From positions 1,488,001 to 1,552,000 of the forward strand of contig JADJBV010000002.1 in assembly GCA_016703535.1 (NCBI GenBank): a DNA stretch of 64,000 nucleotides, read 5' to 3'. Both the position numbers and the translations under genes were made by a program. Below are positions 15,878-23,945 of the stretch, piece after piece. The notes beneath the pieces were generated by a model. That model saw nothing but the letters and a program-made list of their open reading frames with translations. It had not been told where the DNA came from and did no database searches. The first letter of the stretch is position 1, and every line of letters starts with the position of its first letter. The DNA comes from Deltaproteobacteria bacterium. GTDB taxonomy: Bacteria > Myxococcota > Kuafuiibacteriia > Kuafuiibacteriales > Kuafuiibacteriaceae.

Positions 15878-17172
15878 GAGCTGCGCTCCTCCTCCTGGCC
15901 TCGACGTCGGCCTGCATCGAGACCCCGGCCCTGGACTTCGAGATCCTCCTGCCCGGCGCCGAAGGAGGGGTGGTCTTGGTCGATCGGGGCGCGGGTCGCC
16001 CGGATCAGTTTGAAGCCCACGCGGTGCGGATCGCGCCCGACTCGGGGGCCTTACAGGACTTCACCTTGGTGACCAGCGCCACCACGGTGACCTTCGTCGG
16101 TTATCCTTGCCCACTCGAACGTTATGGTTGGGCCCCCGGCTCTTTGGACCTCAGGCCCGGGGCAAAGTTGCCGACCGGCGCGGTGGTCGCTCGTCGGCTT
16201 TTGCTTCGGGAGCTCGACAGCATCGAGGTACCTCGCCACCTCTCGGGCATCGGCGGGCAGGTCCCGATCGTAGAGGCCGAGGCGCCTTCGGTCCGCGGCT
16301 TTCACGGCGGATATGGCGCCCGGATCGCCGGCGGCCGGCCTCGGGTGATCGCCCTCGACGCTGAAATTGCCGCCATGTTCGTGCCCAACTGGGGCGTCTC
16401 GGTGTTTGGTCGGGACATGAGCTCCGGCGATGAGGGCCAAGAGATCGTCCTCTTCGACGCCAAGGGGGCGGTCGGCTTTGACGGCTTGGTCGGCCTGACC
16501 GCGGGCTCTCCTTCGGCCTTGGTTCGTTTTCCTGCGCCGGCGGTCTTCGACTTTGCCCGCTCCGATCGACCCGCCCTGCGAGGCTTGGCGGGTGGCTTCG
16601 AAGCCGGGGTCCCTACCTACTATTCGATCGACATCCTGAGGGATGAGTTGGTGCAGATGACCATCAGCGGCACCACCGCCGTCACCCGCACCTTCACCAA
16701 CGGCGTGGAGGTCCCAGAAGACGAGGCCTTCGACCTGGTCTGGACCGAGCCGGGCCGGCTCTTTTTGGTCGGCGCCAAAGCGTGGCCGCTCGAGCTCACC
16801 GATGGTCGCTTGCGGGAGCGGCAAGACCTCCCGGGTTCGAAGATCGCCGCGGGAGCGGGGCGGATGGTGGCGGTGGACGGTGAACGAGCGTTGATCGGAG
16901 CATCTTCAGGTCAGGGGCCCTGGCTCGAGTGGGACTGCCCATTACCCGCCGAGCCGGTGGCGGCGGCGATCCGCGGCGACGAGGTCGCCATCGCCGGGAT
17001 CGACGGTGTCGATGTCCGCAGCGAAGGAGCCTGCGGCGCTTGTTATCGCCTCGAGCCCAGCGCGCCCTTGGCCCAGGTCCGGGATATGGCCTATTTCCCG
17101 GGCAATTTGTTCGTCTTGCAGAACGCCTTCGACGCCCAGTTCGCCATCACCACCTGGCTGGAGCGGCCCTGA
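15874..17172 (+). CDS. secreted lipoprotein of unknown function
   Basis: A 432-residue protein translated from a GTG that overlaps the M32 stop (GTGA, 15874-15877). The N-terminus is a compact lipoprotein signal (MRAALLLLASTSAC), with the lipidated Cys at residue 14. The mature part is beta-rich with repeated short strand pairs (VIALDAEIAAMFVP, LVWTEPGRLFLVG, MVAVDGERALIGA) reminiscent of an incomplete beta-propeller, and has few Cys (CPLE, CPLP, CGACY near the end). I do not recognise a family. The coupling to a cytoplasmic peptidase may only reflect compact gene packing. It is convergent with the Asp-Thr-Gly-repeat protein. Confidence 0.72.
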   Translation: MRAALLLLASTSACIETPALDFEILLPGAEGGVVLVDRGAGRPDQFEAHAVRIAPDSGALQDFTLVTSATTVTFVGYPCPLERYGWAPGSLDLRPGAKLPTGAVVARRLLLRELDSIEVPRHLSGIGGQVPIVEAEAPSVRGFHGGYGARIAGGRPRVIALDAEIAAMFVPNWGVSVFGRDMSSGDEGQEIVLFDAKGAVGFDGLVGLTAGSPSALVRFPAPAVFDFARSDRPALRGLAGGFEAGVPTYYSIDILRDELVQMTISGTTAVTRTFTNGVEVPEDEAFDLVWTEPGRLFLVGAKAWPLELTDGRLRERQDLPGSKIAAGAGRMVAVDGERALIGASSGQGPWLEWDCPLPAEPVAAAIRGDEVAIAGIDGVDVRSEGACGACYRLEPSAPLAQVRDMAYFPGNLFVLQNAFDAQFAITTWLERP

Positions 17173-17179
17173 AGTTCTC

Positions 17180-18676
17180 TCAGTTGGGCTGACAGACGCC
17201 GACGATGGTGTTGGCCAAGGCGCCGGCCGCCGGCACACAACGACCTCCGAGAGGCAAGGCCGCCGCGCAGTCCGCGTCTCGACAGCAGAGGGTCGAACAA
17301 CGGCGTACGCTGGCGGGGTCGCCCAAATCCGTGGGCACACAGACCTCACTTTCACACTGGGCGAAGGTGGTGCAGGTGCTGCCCAAAGCGCCAGTGCCCG
17401 CGGTGGGGGTGCGAGGGATGCAGATCTTGACGGTGTGGGTCGCGTCCAGATCGTATTCGGCGCAGGTCTGAGTCCCCGGGCAATCCAGGTCCGAGCAGCA
17501 GTGGGCCGCGCAGGTCCCTTCGTAGCGATCACACACGCCGCTTTCGCAGCTGTCGTTCAGGGCGCAGAGCCCACCGGTCACCGTGGTGCCGCCGGCGGCA
17601 AAGCAGAGGTGATCGTAGGTGGTGGTGGCGCCCGAACCCTGGGTGAAGGTCCAGCACTGACCGCCGAAGGCCGGGCAGTCGGCGTCCCGAGAGCAGGTCT
17701 CGATGCACTGGTTGCCGGCGGTGTTGCACCAGCCGCTCTGGCAGGTGTTGACCGTGGAGCTGCAGAAGCCGCCGGCGATGGTGTCGTAGGTGCCCGGTGG
17801 GGTGCTCAAGTTTTCGCCGAGGCAGAAGTTCATGCCGCTGACCTCACTGCAGCTGAAGTTGAGCGGGCAGTGGCTGCCGGCGCCGCAGGCCGAGGTGCAG
17901 ATCGAATAAGAGGTGGCGCCGATGTTCAGGCCCAAACAGAGTCCGGTGGTGCACTGGGCGTCGAAGGCGCAGTCACCGCCGAGGGGCAAGTTGCCCGGGG
18001 CACAACGGCCGGTGGCGGCGCTGCACACCTCGGCGCCTGGGCAGGCGGCGGCGCCCGGAGCGTCACAACGTAAGGTGCAGACCGTGGCCACGCAGATCAG
18101 GTTGGCGTTGTTGCAGTCCGCGTCCAGGTTGCAGGGCGGAGGCAAGCCGCTGTCGGGGAAGCCGACGTCGACGACGCCCGTGTCCACGATTCCGGTGTCG
18201 ACCACACCCGTGTCCACCACGCCGGTGTCGATCACTCCAGTGTCCACGATCCCGGTGTCGATAACGCCGGTGTCGATGACGCCGGTGTCCAATACGCCGC
18301 TGTCGACCACGCCGGTGTCGATGACGATCGCGTCCATCGGGGTCGCGTCGGCCTCGAAGCCCAGGTCTTCGATCAACCCACTGTCGTGTACGCCCGAGTC
18401 GGGAGTGCTGCCGGTGTCATCCGGGCCGGCGTCGAGGGCGATCGGCACACATTGGGCGATGTTCAGGTCACACCGCTCGCTGAGCTCACAGTCTTCATCG
18501 CCGCTGCAGCCGATCGGGTTCGGCTTTTGGCAACGCCCGCTGACGCAGACCTCGCCGCTGGTGCAGTCTTGGGCGGTGCTACACTCGCCGCCGGTCAGGC
18601 GTTCGCTGTCGCAGTGCCAGAGAAAAAAGGCGAGGGCGACGGGCCACTTGCCGACGCGTCGCGGACGGTGGGACAT
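17180..18676 (-). CDS. secreted Cys-rich protein with Asp-Thr-Gly pentapeptide repeats
   Basis: A 498-residue exported protein. A basic N-terminus and hydrophobic segment lead to a possible lipobox (FFLWHC, Cys22; the -1 His is unusual). Residues 25-80 and 180-498 are rich in spaced cysteines with repeated C-x5-C patterns (DADCNNANLIC, RDADCPAFGGQC, CCSDLDCPGTQTC), a pattern common in secreted proteins of myxobacteria-like genomes. Residues 119-177 hold about twelve tandem pentapeptides of the form D-[TS]-G-[VI]-[VIL], an acidic linker that may bind calcium or act as a stalk. The function is unknown; a surface or envelope location is inferred. It is divergent from the small exported protein at 18733 and convergent with the lipoprotein at 15874. 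Confidence 0.78.
   Translation of the reverse strand: MSHRPRRVGKWPVALAFFLWHCDSERLTGGECSTAQDCTSGEVCVSGRCQKPNPIGCSGDEDCELSERCDLNIAQCVPIALDAGPDDTGSTPDSGVHDSGLIEDLGFEADATPMDAIVIDTGVVDSGVLDTGVIDTGVIDTGIVDTGVIDTGVVDTGVVDTGIVDTGVVDVGFPDSGLPPPCNLDADCNNANLICVATVCTLRCDAPGAAACPGAEVCSAATGRCAPGNLPLGGDCAFDAQCTTGLCLGLNIGATSYSICTSACGAGSHCPLNFSCSEVSGMNFCLGENLSTPPGTYDTIAGGFCSSTVNTCQSGWCNTAGNQCIETCSRDADCPAFGGQCWTFTQGSGATTTYDHLCFAAGGTTVTGGLCALNDSCESGVCDRYEGTCAAHCCSDLDCPGTQTCAEYDLDATHTVKICIPRTPTAGTGALGSTCTTFAQCESEVCVPTDLGDPASVRRCSTLCCRDADCAAALPLGGRCVPAAGALANTIVGVCQPN
18146..18322 (-). repeat. 15-bp tandem repeat encoding DTG pentapeptides
   Basis: About twelve 15-base units, each a variant of gtgtcgatgacgccg on the plus strand, keep the reading frame and vary mostly at third positions. 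Copy number of such in-frame repeats often varies between strains. Confidence 0.85.
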
Positions 18677-18694
18677 CCGACTGTCATAGGACGG

Positions 18695-18723
18695 TCGACG
18701 CCTCGCCTCCCATCCGCCATACT
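18695..18723 (+). promoter_or_regulatory. promoter for small exported protein gene
   Basis: TCGACG (18695-18700), 17 bases, CATACT (18718-18723), 9 bases to the ATG at 18733. On the other strand TATGAC (18683-18688) lies 6 bases before the divergent start at 18676. Confidence 0.42.
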
Positions 18724-18732
18724 TCCTACGTC

Positions 18733-19308
18733 ATGCGGATCCTAGGTTTCATCGGGGTCCTCACCCTGTTGCTGCTGGCCAGGCCTGCCCAGGCCTCCAA
18801 CGCCAAGGCCGAGGTGGTGGTGGCCATCGATCAGCTGGAGCAGCGCATCGCCGGGACCCGCTGGAACCTCAACACCTTGGACCAAAAAGCGGTCCTGAAA
18901 CGGGAGCTCCGGCTGCTGCACCAGCTCTACGATCGGATCATCGCTTACGAGGGTGAGCTCAACACTTTCCCTTGTGCCGGGGCCGTCTTGACACCCGGAG
19001 AAGGCCCGCCCCGCTCCACCGAGGCGACCGACGCGGTGGGGCTCCTCGCCCAACGGGACCTCAACCGAGCTGCCGCCGCCTCAGGTGAACCGACCTTCGA
19101 CAGCCTGTTCACCGGGCCCTGGCGCCTCGGGTTTTTGGCCCAGATCACCGACGTCGAGGTGCGCCTGTTGGCCCAAACCGTGGCCATCGACGAGCGGCTG
19201 GCGACCACCGACTGGCACCTCAACAACCAAGACGAAAAGAAGCAGCTCCTCGGCCTGAAGGCGAGCGTGCAATCCAGCTTGCGGAGGGTCCGCAACTCCC
19301 GGTGTTGA
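18733..19308 (+). CDS. small exported helical protein, unknown
   Basis: A 191-residue protein with a clear cleavable signal peptide (MRILGFIGVLTLLLLARPAQA, cleavage after AQA at about residue 21). The mature part is predominantly alpha-helical, with two related segments near its ends (GTRWNLNTLDQKAVLKREL and TTDWHLNNQDEKKQLLGLK) that look like an internal duplication, and one Cys in the middle plus one at the C-terminus that could form a disulphide. I recognise no family. It sits alone between the divergent DTG-repeat protein and a repeat-containing convergent intergenic region. A periplasmic location is likely. Confidence 0.7.
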   Translation: MRILGFIGVLTLLLLARPAQASNAKAEVVVAIDQLEQRIAGTRWNLNTLDQKAVLKRELRLLHQLYDRIIAYEGELNTFPCAGAVLTPGEGPPRSTEATDAVGLLAQRDLNRAAAASGEPTFDSLFTGPWRLGFLAQITDVEVRLLAQTVAIDERLATTDWHLNNQDEKKQLLGLKASVQSSLRRVRNSRC

Positions 19309-19311
19309 GGG

Positions 19312-19460
19312 CTTGGGGTCCCGGTCCGGCGAAGCCGGCCCACCCCTCTTCGTTCGCGTTGCTCACTGCGCGCCTTCGGCTTGCTGAGCCTTGGGGTCCC
19401 GGTCCGGCAAGGCCGGCCCACCCCTCTTCGTTCGCGTTCACTGCGCGCCTTCGGCTTGCT
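19312..19460. repeat. tandem intergenic repeat (two ~72-bp copies) at a convergent gene end
   Basis: Copy 1 (19312-19385) and copy 2 (19390-19460) are nearly identical; copy 2 lacks 3 bases. Each starts cttggggtcccggtccgg and holds a small palindrome (ccggcgaagccgg in copy 1). Copy 2 reaches into the 3' end of the convergent minus-strand gene. The position and palindromes suit a bidirectional terminator or a dispersed REP-like element. Confidence 0.7.
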
Positions 19461-20643
19461 CCATGGGGATCGCGGTGGTCAAGTGGTCGGCCCGCACCAT
19501 TCGCGCGACCGACAACGCCGCCGCCGCCAAGGAAGTGGCCACCAGAGGATCGTCCTCCCGCAGATCGCTGGCCGAGTTGATGAAGCTCCCGTCGGGGCGC
19601 TGACGTTTGAGCAAAGCTTCGGTCAGACGTTCGGGCCAGTTGTGGGTCCGGGGATCGGTGAGGGCCTGAGGTCCGAGCTGCATCAGCGCGTGGGCCACGG
19701 TCCAGGTCCAATAGTAGTAGCCTGAGTCTCGGAACACCTCTCGATCCGGCGGATAGTCGCCGGGCACCTTCTCCGGATCGAAGTGGCCGCGTAGCCACTC
19801 GCTGGCCGCCTGCACCCGAGGTGAGCTCCGGGGCACACCCAGGCGCAACAAGGCCCGCACCCCGTCGGCGGTGGTGGTGCCGTACGATCGGAAGTGTCCG
19901 TCCAGGGCGCCGGCCTTGTTGGGCACCTCGTCGTTGGGCGTGTGAAAGAAGCCGCCGTCGTCGAAGGGGCCTCGGGGCGGCTCGTGGAAGTTCTGACACT
20001 TCTCCACGAAGGTCCGGGCCTTGCCGAAGCGCGGCTCCTCCAGCCCTCGTCCCCCCAACAACAAAGCGCCGACCGAAAAAGTGGTGCTGGTCAGGTTGGA
20101 GGTCAACAGCTCGTCGGGTGGGTTGTTTTCGGGGCGCACCGGCCGGGTCGGGAAATAGCCAAAGCCTCCGTAGGCGAGATCCGCGGCGGACCAACCGTTG
20201 GCTTCGTCCAGCTGCCGCAACTCCAAGGCGTCGAGCAGGACGTCGCGCTTGCCAAAGTGTCGTTGGTTGACCGGCACACTCAACACCAAGATGGACAAAC
20301 TCAAGGTGTAGACCGGGTACTCTAGGCCGTAGGGCCCTTCGTCAAGGGTGCCATCGTCTTTCACCAGGCTGGCCACGAAGTCGGCGCCCTTTTGGTAGGC
20401 CACTTCCAAGCCCGGACGTTTCGCCGCGAACAACAAGGTCGACAACACCATCGGCGTCAGGGCCCGGCCGTCGGCCAGGGCTTGGTACTTCTTGGAGCGA
20501 AAGGCCCCGTCGGGACTCTGTTCGGCCAGCAGGAAGTCAGCGGCCTTTTGGAGCGCGAGATCGGCCGCACCCGGCGCCGCCACTGGAGAGGGCGCGTGGG
20601 CGCAGGCGATCAAGAGGCAGGTGGAGAGCCCGACAAAACGCAC
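19438..20643 (-). CDS. lipoprotein with prenyltransferase/squalene-cyclase-type (alpha/alpha toroid) repeats
   Basis: A 401-residue predicted lipoprotein starting with GTG: the signal MRFVGLSTCLLIAC ends at a lipobox Cys (residue 14). The mature part carries at least two QxxDGxF/W repeats typical of alpha/alpha-toroid folds (LLAEQSPDGAF near 45, LLKRQRPDGSF near 350), with intervening helices. The catalytic DxDD of squalene-hopene cyclases is not seen, so this is a related non-cyclase member such as those found in secreted proteins. The adjacent upstream gene encodes another protein with the same repeat type, and the 28-base gap suggests one operon. The last codons fall inside the intergenic tandem repeat, so the C-terminus may be recent. 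The function is unknown. Confidence 0.72.
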   Translation of the reverse strand: MRFVGLSTCLLIACAHAPSPVAAPGAADLALQKAADFLLAEQSPDGAFRSKKYQALADGRALTPMVLSTLLFAAKRPGLEVAYQKGADFVASLVKDDGTLDEGPYGLEYPVYTLSLSILVLSVPVNQRHFGKRDVLLDALELRQLDEANGWSAADLAYGGFGYFPTRPVRPENNPPDELLTSNLTSTTFSVGALLLGGRGLEEPRFGKARTFVEKCQNFHEPPRGPFDDGGFFHTPNDEVPNKAGALDGHFRSYGTTTADGVRALLRLGVPRSSPRVQAASEWLRGHFDPEKVPGDYPPDREVFRDSGYYYWTWTVAHALMQLGPQALTDPRTHNWPERLTEALLKRQRPDGSFINSASDLREDDPLVATSLAAAALSVARMVRADHLTTAIPMEQAEGAQ

Positions 20644-20671
20644 CCTCCACCTCTACCGCGATTCCGAACTT

Positions 20672-21952
20672 TCAGCCCTTCTTGAGCTGGGCCGCCAGGG
20701 GCACCGGGGCCCGATCGGCGGTCAAGACCAACAAGGCCGAGGCGGTCACGAAGGTCCGGCCCGTGATGCAGTGGTGCCCGGTCCAGCTGCCGTCGGGGTT
20801 CTGCACGCGGTTGAGGTTGGCGGTCATCGACTTGTCCCAGTCGGCCCACTCTTTTCCACCCTTGGTGACCAGACTTTCGCTGACCAACATGTACGAGAGG
20901 AACTCTTCACCGCCGTTGTTGCCGAAGCCGCTGACGAAGCTGGGATCGGCCAACTTCTCCACCAGGGCTCCTTGCACGTTGTTGCGCACCGTTCGGGCGT
21001 CATCGTGATCCTTCAGCCGCGCCTCGGCCTGTTTCCGCTCCTTGTCGTTCTTGGCGTTTTTGACCTCTTCGCGCAGCACCTGCTCCTCGATGGCTCGGGT
21101 GTTGGCCGAGTCCGACAAGGCGCCGCTGCTGGCCGCCGCCGAGTAGAGGTTCACGCCAGCGCCACCTTCGCCTGAAAAGGCCTTTTTTCCCGAGTCAAAC
21201 TGGCCTTGGGCGTAACCTTCGGTCCGCTTCAGCGCTTCGCCCGAGACCCTTTCGCCCGCTTGAGCGGCCTTGTTGAGGCCTTTGGCGGCCATCGCTTGGC
21301 TCAAGACCGGGGCCCAGGCCTGGCCCTCGAAGGATCCGTCTTGGCGTTGGTTCTTCTCGATCTTGCGCAGCACCTTGGCCAAGGCGCTGGCGTGGCGGCG
21401 GGCCAAGGCGGGATCTTCGATCTTGCCCTTGGTTTCGGCCAACAGGTTGGCGCTCATGAAGGTGTCCACGTAGGGGCCGATCTTGCCTTGCACCCGGGTG
21501 CCACGGATGTCGGTGACCGCCAAGCTGTCGGCGTCGGACTTCTCGATCTCGCTGAGCACAAAGGTGAGGGCCTTACTGACCGCTTTGGCGTGCGGGCCGC
21601 TCGAAGGGGTGCTGCCGGATCGGATCACCGCCAAGGCCGCCATGCAGGTGTCGGCCACGTTGCCCTTGTCCTTCAAGGCCTCCATGCCTTGGCCCATGCC
21701 GACCGATTCTTCACCTTGGCCCCAGCCGCCGTTGGGCAGTTGGTGCTCCAGCAACCACGCCAGGCCTTTATTGACCTGACTCGACAGAGGTTTGGGGGTC
21801 ACCGCCGGCGTAAATTTGGCGGCGTCTTTTGGAGCGGGCGCGGAGGGTCCAGCTTTGGCGCCGGTGTTGTCGCCAGCGATGGCCAAGGTGAAGGGGGCGG
21901 CCACCAAAGCGGCCGAGAGGGAGAGGGTGCGGAGGGTTTTGAAGATCGTCAT
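20672..21952 (-). CDS. exported alpha/alpha-toroid (prenyltransferase-repeat) protein
   Basis: A 426-residue protein with a Sec signal peptide (MTIFKTLRTLSLSAALVAAP, then FTLAIAGD). Toroid-type repeats are seen at both ends: LLEHQLPNGGWGQG near residue 70, IEKNQRQDGSF near 205 and NRVQNPDGSWTG near 395. A lysine/glutamate-rich, probably coiled-coil insertion occupies roughly 260-330. I chose the ATG at 21952; an in-frame TTG 12 bases upstream is possible but less likely. It is followed by the paralogous lipoprotein at 19438. Families with this fold bind hydrophobic or peptide substrates; no active-site set is recognisable, so only the fold is claimed. Confidence 0.72.
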   Translation of the reverse strand: MTIFKTLRTLSLSAALVAAPFTLAIAGDNTGAKAGPSAPAPKDAAKFTPAVTPKPLSSQVNKGLAWLLEHQLPNGGWGQGEESVGMGQGMEALKDKGNVADTCMAALAVIRSGSTPSSGPHAKAVSKALTFVLSEIEKSDADSLAVTDIRGTRVQGKIGPYVDTFMSANLLAETKGKIEDPALARRHASALAKVLRKIEKNQRQDGSFEGQAWAPVLSQAMAAKGLNKAAQAGERVSGEALKRTEGYAQGQFDSGKKAFSGEGGAGVNLYSAAASSGALSDSANTRAIEEQVLREEVKNAKNDKERKQAEARLKDHDDARTVRNNVQGALVEKLADPSFVSGFGNNGGEEFLSYMLVSESLVTKGGKEWADWDKSMTANLNRVQNPDGSWTGHHCITGRTFVTASALLVLTADRAPVPLAAQLKKG

Positions 21953-22021
21953 GCCCCCATTCAACGCAGGAGAGGGGCGGGCGGTCTGTCACAGGAAGGT
22001 CAATGGTCTCCAAGGCCTTGA

Positions 22022-23887
22022 TCAGCCCATGTTTTTGGGGTTCCGGACCGACAACTTGTGGCGCGTGAGCACGTGGACGCGCAGCGGGCCGTTGCCCTTC
22101 CGCTCGTAGCGCTCGTGTTTGGCCCCTAAAAGTTCGTAGACCTGGCCGAAGCTGCCGCAGAAGGCCAAGCGCCCCGGGATCGAGTGGAGCCCGGCCCGAT
22201 CGAAGAGCTCTTGGACCGGGGGCGGCACGTTGCAGACGATGACCTTGATGTGGTGGTGCGCCATCTCCTCGAGGACGCCTTCCAAGGCGACCAACCCGGT
22301 GACGTCGATTCCGAGCACCTGCTCCATGTTGAAGACGACCACCTTCACTTTGCTGTCGATCGCCCGAATGGCACCCATCGCCCTTTCAGCCGCGCCGAAG
22401 AAGAGCGGGCCCACCAGATCGTAGAGCACGACACCCGGCGGGAGCGGCCCCGGCAGGTCCGAGTGATCCTGAGCGATGGTGCCGGTGGTGGTCCGCGCCA
22501 TACGGCGGATGAACAACAGTGAGGCCAGGAGGACGCCGGCGGTCACCGCGATGATCATGTCGAAGACCACGGTGAGGAAGAAGCAGGTGAGCAAGACCGC
22601 CACGTCGCTCCTCGGTGCCACCTTCATCGTGTGGAGGAAGTGCTCCACCTCCGACATGTTCCACGCGATGATCAAGAGGAGCGCCGCCAGGCTGGTCATC
22701 GGCAGGTACTGAAGGGCCGGCGCCAGGATCACGATGGCCAGCAGCACGGTCACGGCGTGGGTCATCGCCGAGATCGGAGACCGGCCACCGAACTTGAAGT
22801 TGGAGGCCGTACGCGCCATGGCCCCGGTCGCCGGGATCCCGCCAAAAAACGGGGTGAGGAGGTTGCCGATCCCCAAGGCGATGAGCTCCGAGTCGGGATC
22901 GTGCCGAGTCCGGGCCATTCCGTCGGCCACCACTGCGGAGAGCAGAGACTCGATCGCCGCCAAGACCGCGATGGTAAAAGCGCTGGGCACCAACTGGCGA
23001 ATGACCTGGAGCGACAGGCCCACCGGCGCGCCATCGACGCCCGGCGCGTCCCACGGCCAAACAAGAGACGGCAGGCTGCGCGGGATGCCTTGGACGGTGA
23101 CGCCATCGATGACGGTGTGGAAGCGGGTTCCGATGGTCTCGACCTGTAGACCCGGCCACCACCAAGAGAGGGCCAGGGCGAGCAGCGCCCCAATCGGCAG
23201 CGCCAGGAGCGGCGCCGGTACCCGGGTGATCGCCCTTGGGAGTCGCTTCAGGTAGCGCTCGGGCATCCGGGGGATCAGGAGCACCAGGAGGGTCATGCCG
23301 CCGATCGCCACCTCGTGGAGCTTGGCCGTGCCACGGGCCTCCCACATCGCCATGAAGCGCTCGGAAAAATGTTGGGGTGAGGTGGCCAGCTGGAGGCCGA
23401 AGAGATCTTTGAGTTGCAGGAACGCGATCACCACCGCGATGCCCGCCGTGAACCCGGTGGTGACGGGAAAGGGGATGTATTCGATCATCTTTCCAAGACG
23501 CAAAAGACCAAAGGCGAGCAACATCAGCCCCGCGAGTACACCCGAGATCAACAGGCCACCGAGGCCGTGTTCGGCGTACAGGGGCGCGAGGACCACGATG
23601 AAGGCCGCGGTGGGGCCCACCACCTGCAGTCGCGAGCCTCCGAGGAGGGGCGTGATGAAGCCGGCGACGATGACCGTATACAAACCTTGCTGCGGCGTGG
23701 CGCCGACCGCGATCGCCAGCGCCATCGCGAGGGGAATGGAGATCACCCCGACCAAAAATCCGGCGATCAGGTCTCGCTTGAGGTCCGCCCCCGAGTAGCC
23801 CTCTCGAAGCACGGCCCGCAACGCCGAGGCGGGCAGGTCGGGGAGTGGGACCCCTCCCGTTGGATCCGTGAAGCGAGTCTGCCCCAT
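22022..23887 (-). CDS. SulP-family anion transporter with STAS domain
   Basis: A 621-residue inner-membrane transporter. About a dozen hydrophobic segments span residues 40-460, starting with the family stretch GFLVGVISIPLAMALAIAVG, and include the SulP-like GIGNLLTPFFGGIPATGAMAR near 345. A cytoplasmic STAS domain occupies ~480-595 (VVVFNMEQVLGIDVTGLVALEG). SulP proteins move sulfate, bicarbonate or dicarboxylates; the substrate cannot be read from sequence. A Shine-Dalgarno (GAGGTC) precedes the ATG at 23887. It lies downstream of the TPR-DUF4388 gene in the same direction, with a 58-base gap. The family is certain. Confidence 0.92.
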   Translation of the reverse strand: MGQTRFTDPTGGVPLPDLPASALRAVLREGYSGADLKRDLIAGFLVGVISIPLAMALAIAVGATPQQGLYTVIVAGFITPLLGGSRLQVVGPTAAFIVVLAPLYAEHGLGGLLISGVLAGLMLLAFGLLRLGKMIEYIPFPVTTGFTAGIAVVIAFLQLKDLFGLQLATSPQHFSERFMAMWEARGTAKLHEVAIGGMTLLVLLIPRMPERYLKRLPRAITRVPAPLLALPIGALLALALSWWWPGLQVETIGTRFHTVIDGVTVQGIPRSLPSLVWPWDAPGVDGAPVGLSLQVIRQLVPSAFTIAVLAAIESLLSAVVADGMARTRHDPDSELIALGIGNLLTPFFGGIPATGAMARTASNFKFGGRSPISAMTHAVTVLLAIVILAPALQYLPMTSLAALLLIIAWNMSEVEHFLHTMKVAPRSDVAVLLTCFFLTVVFDMIIAVTAGVLLASLLFIRRMARTTTGTIAQDHSDLPGPLPPGVVLYDLVGPLFFGAAERAMGAIRAIDSKVKVVVFNMEQVLGIDVTGLVALEGVLEEMAHHHIKVIVCNVPPPVQELFDRAGLHSIPGRLAFCGSFGQVYELLGAKHERYERKGNGPLRVHVLTRHKLSVRNPKNMG

Positions 23888-23945
23888 GGATCGACCTCAT
23901 GCGCGCTCAACCGAATTTCGGCAAGCCTTCGTGCCAAGACGAACT

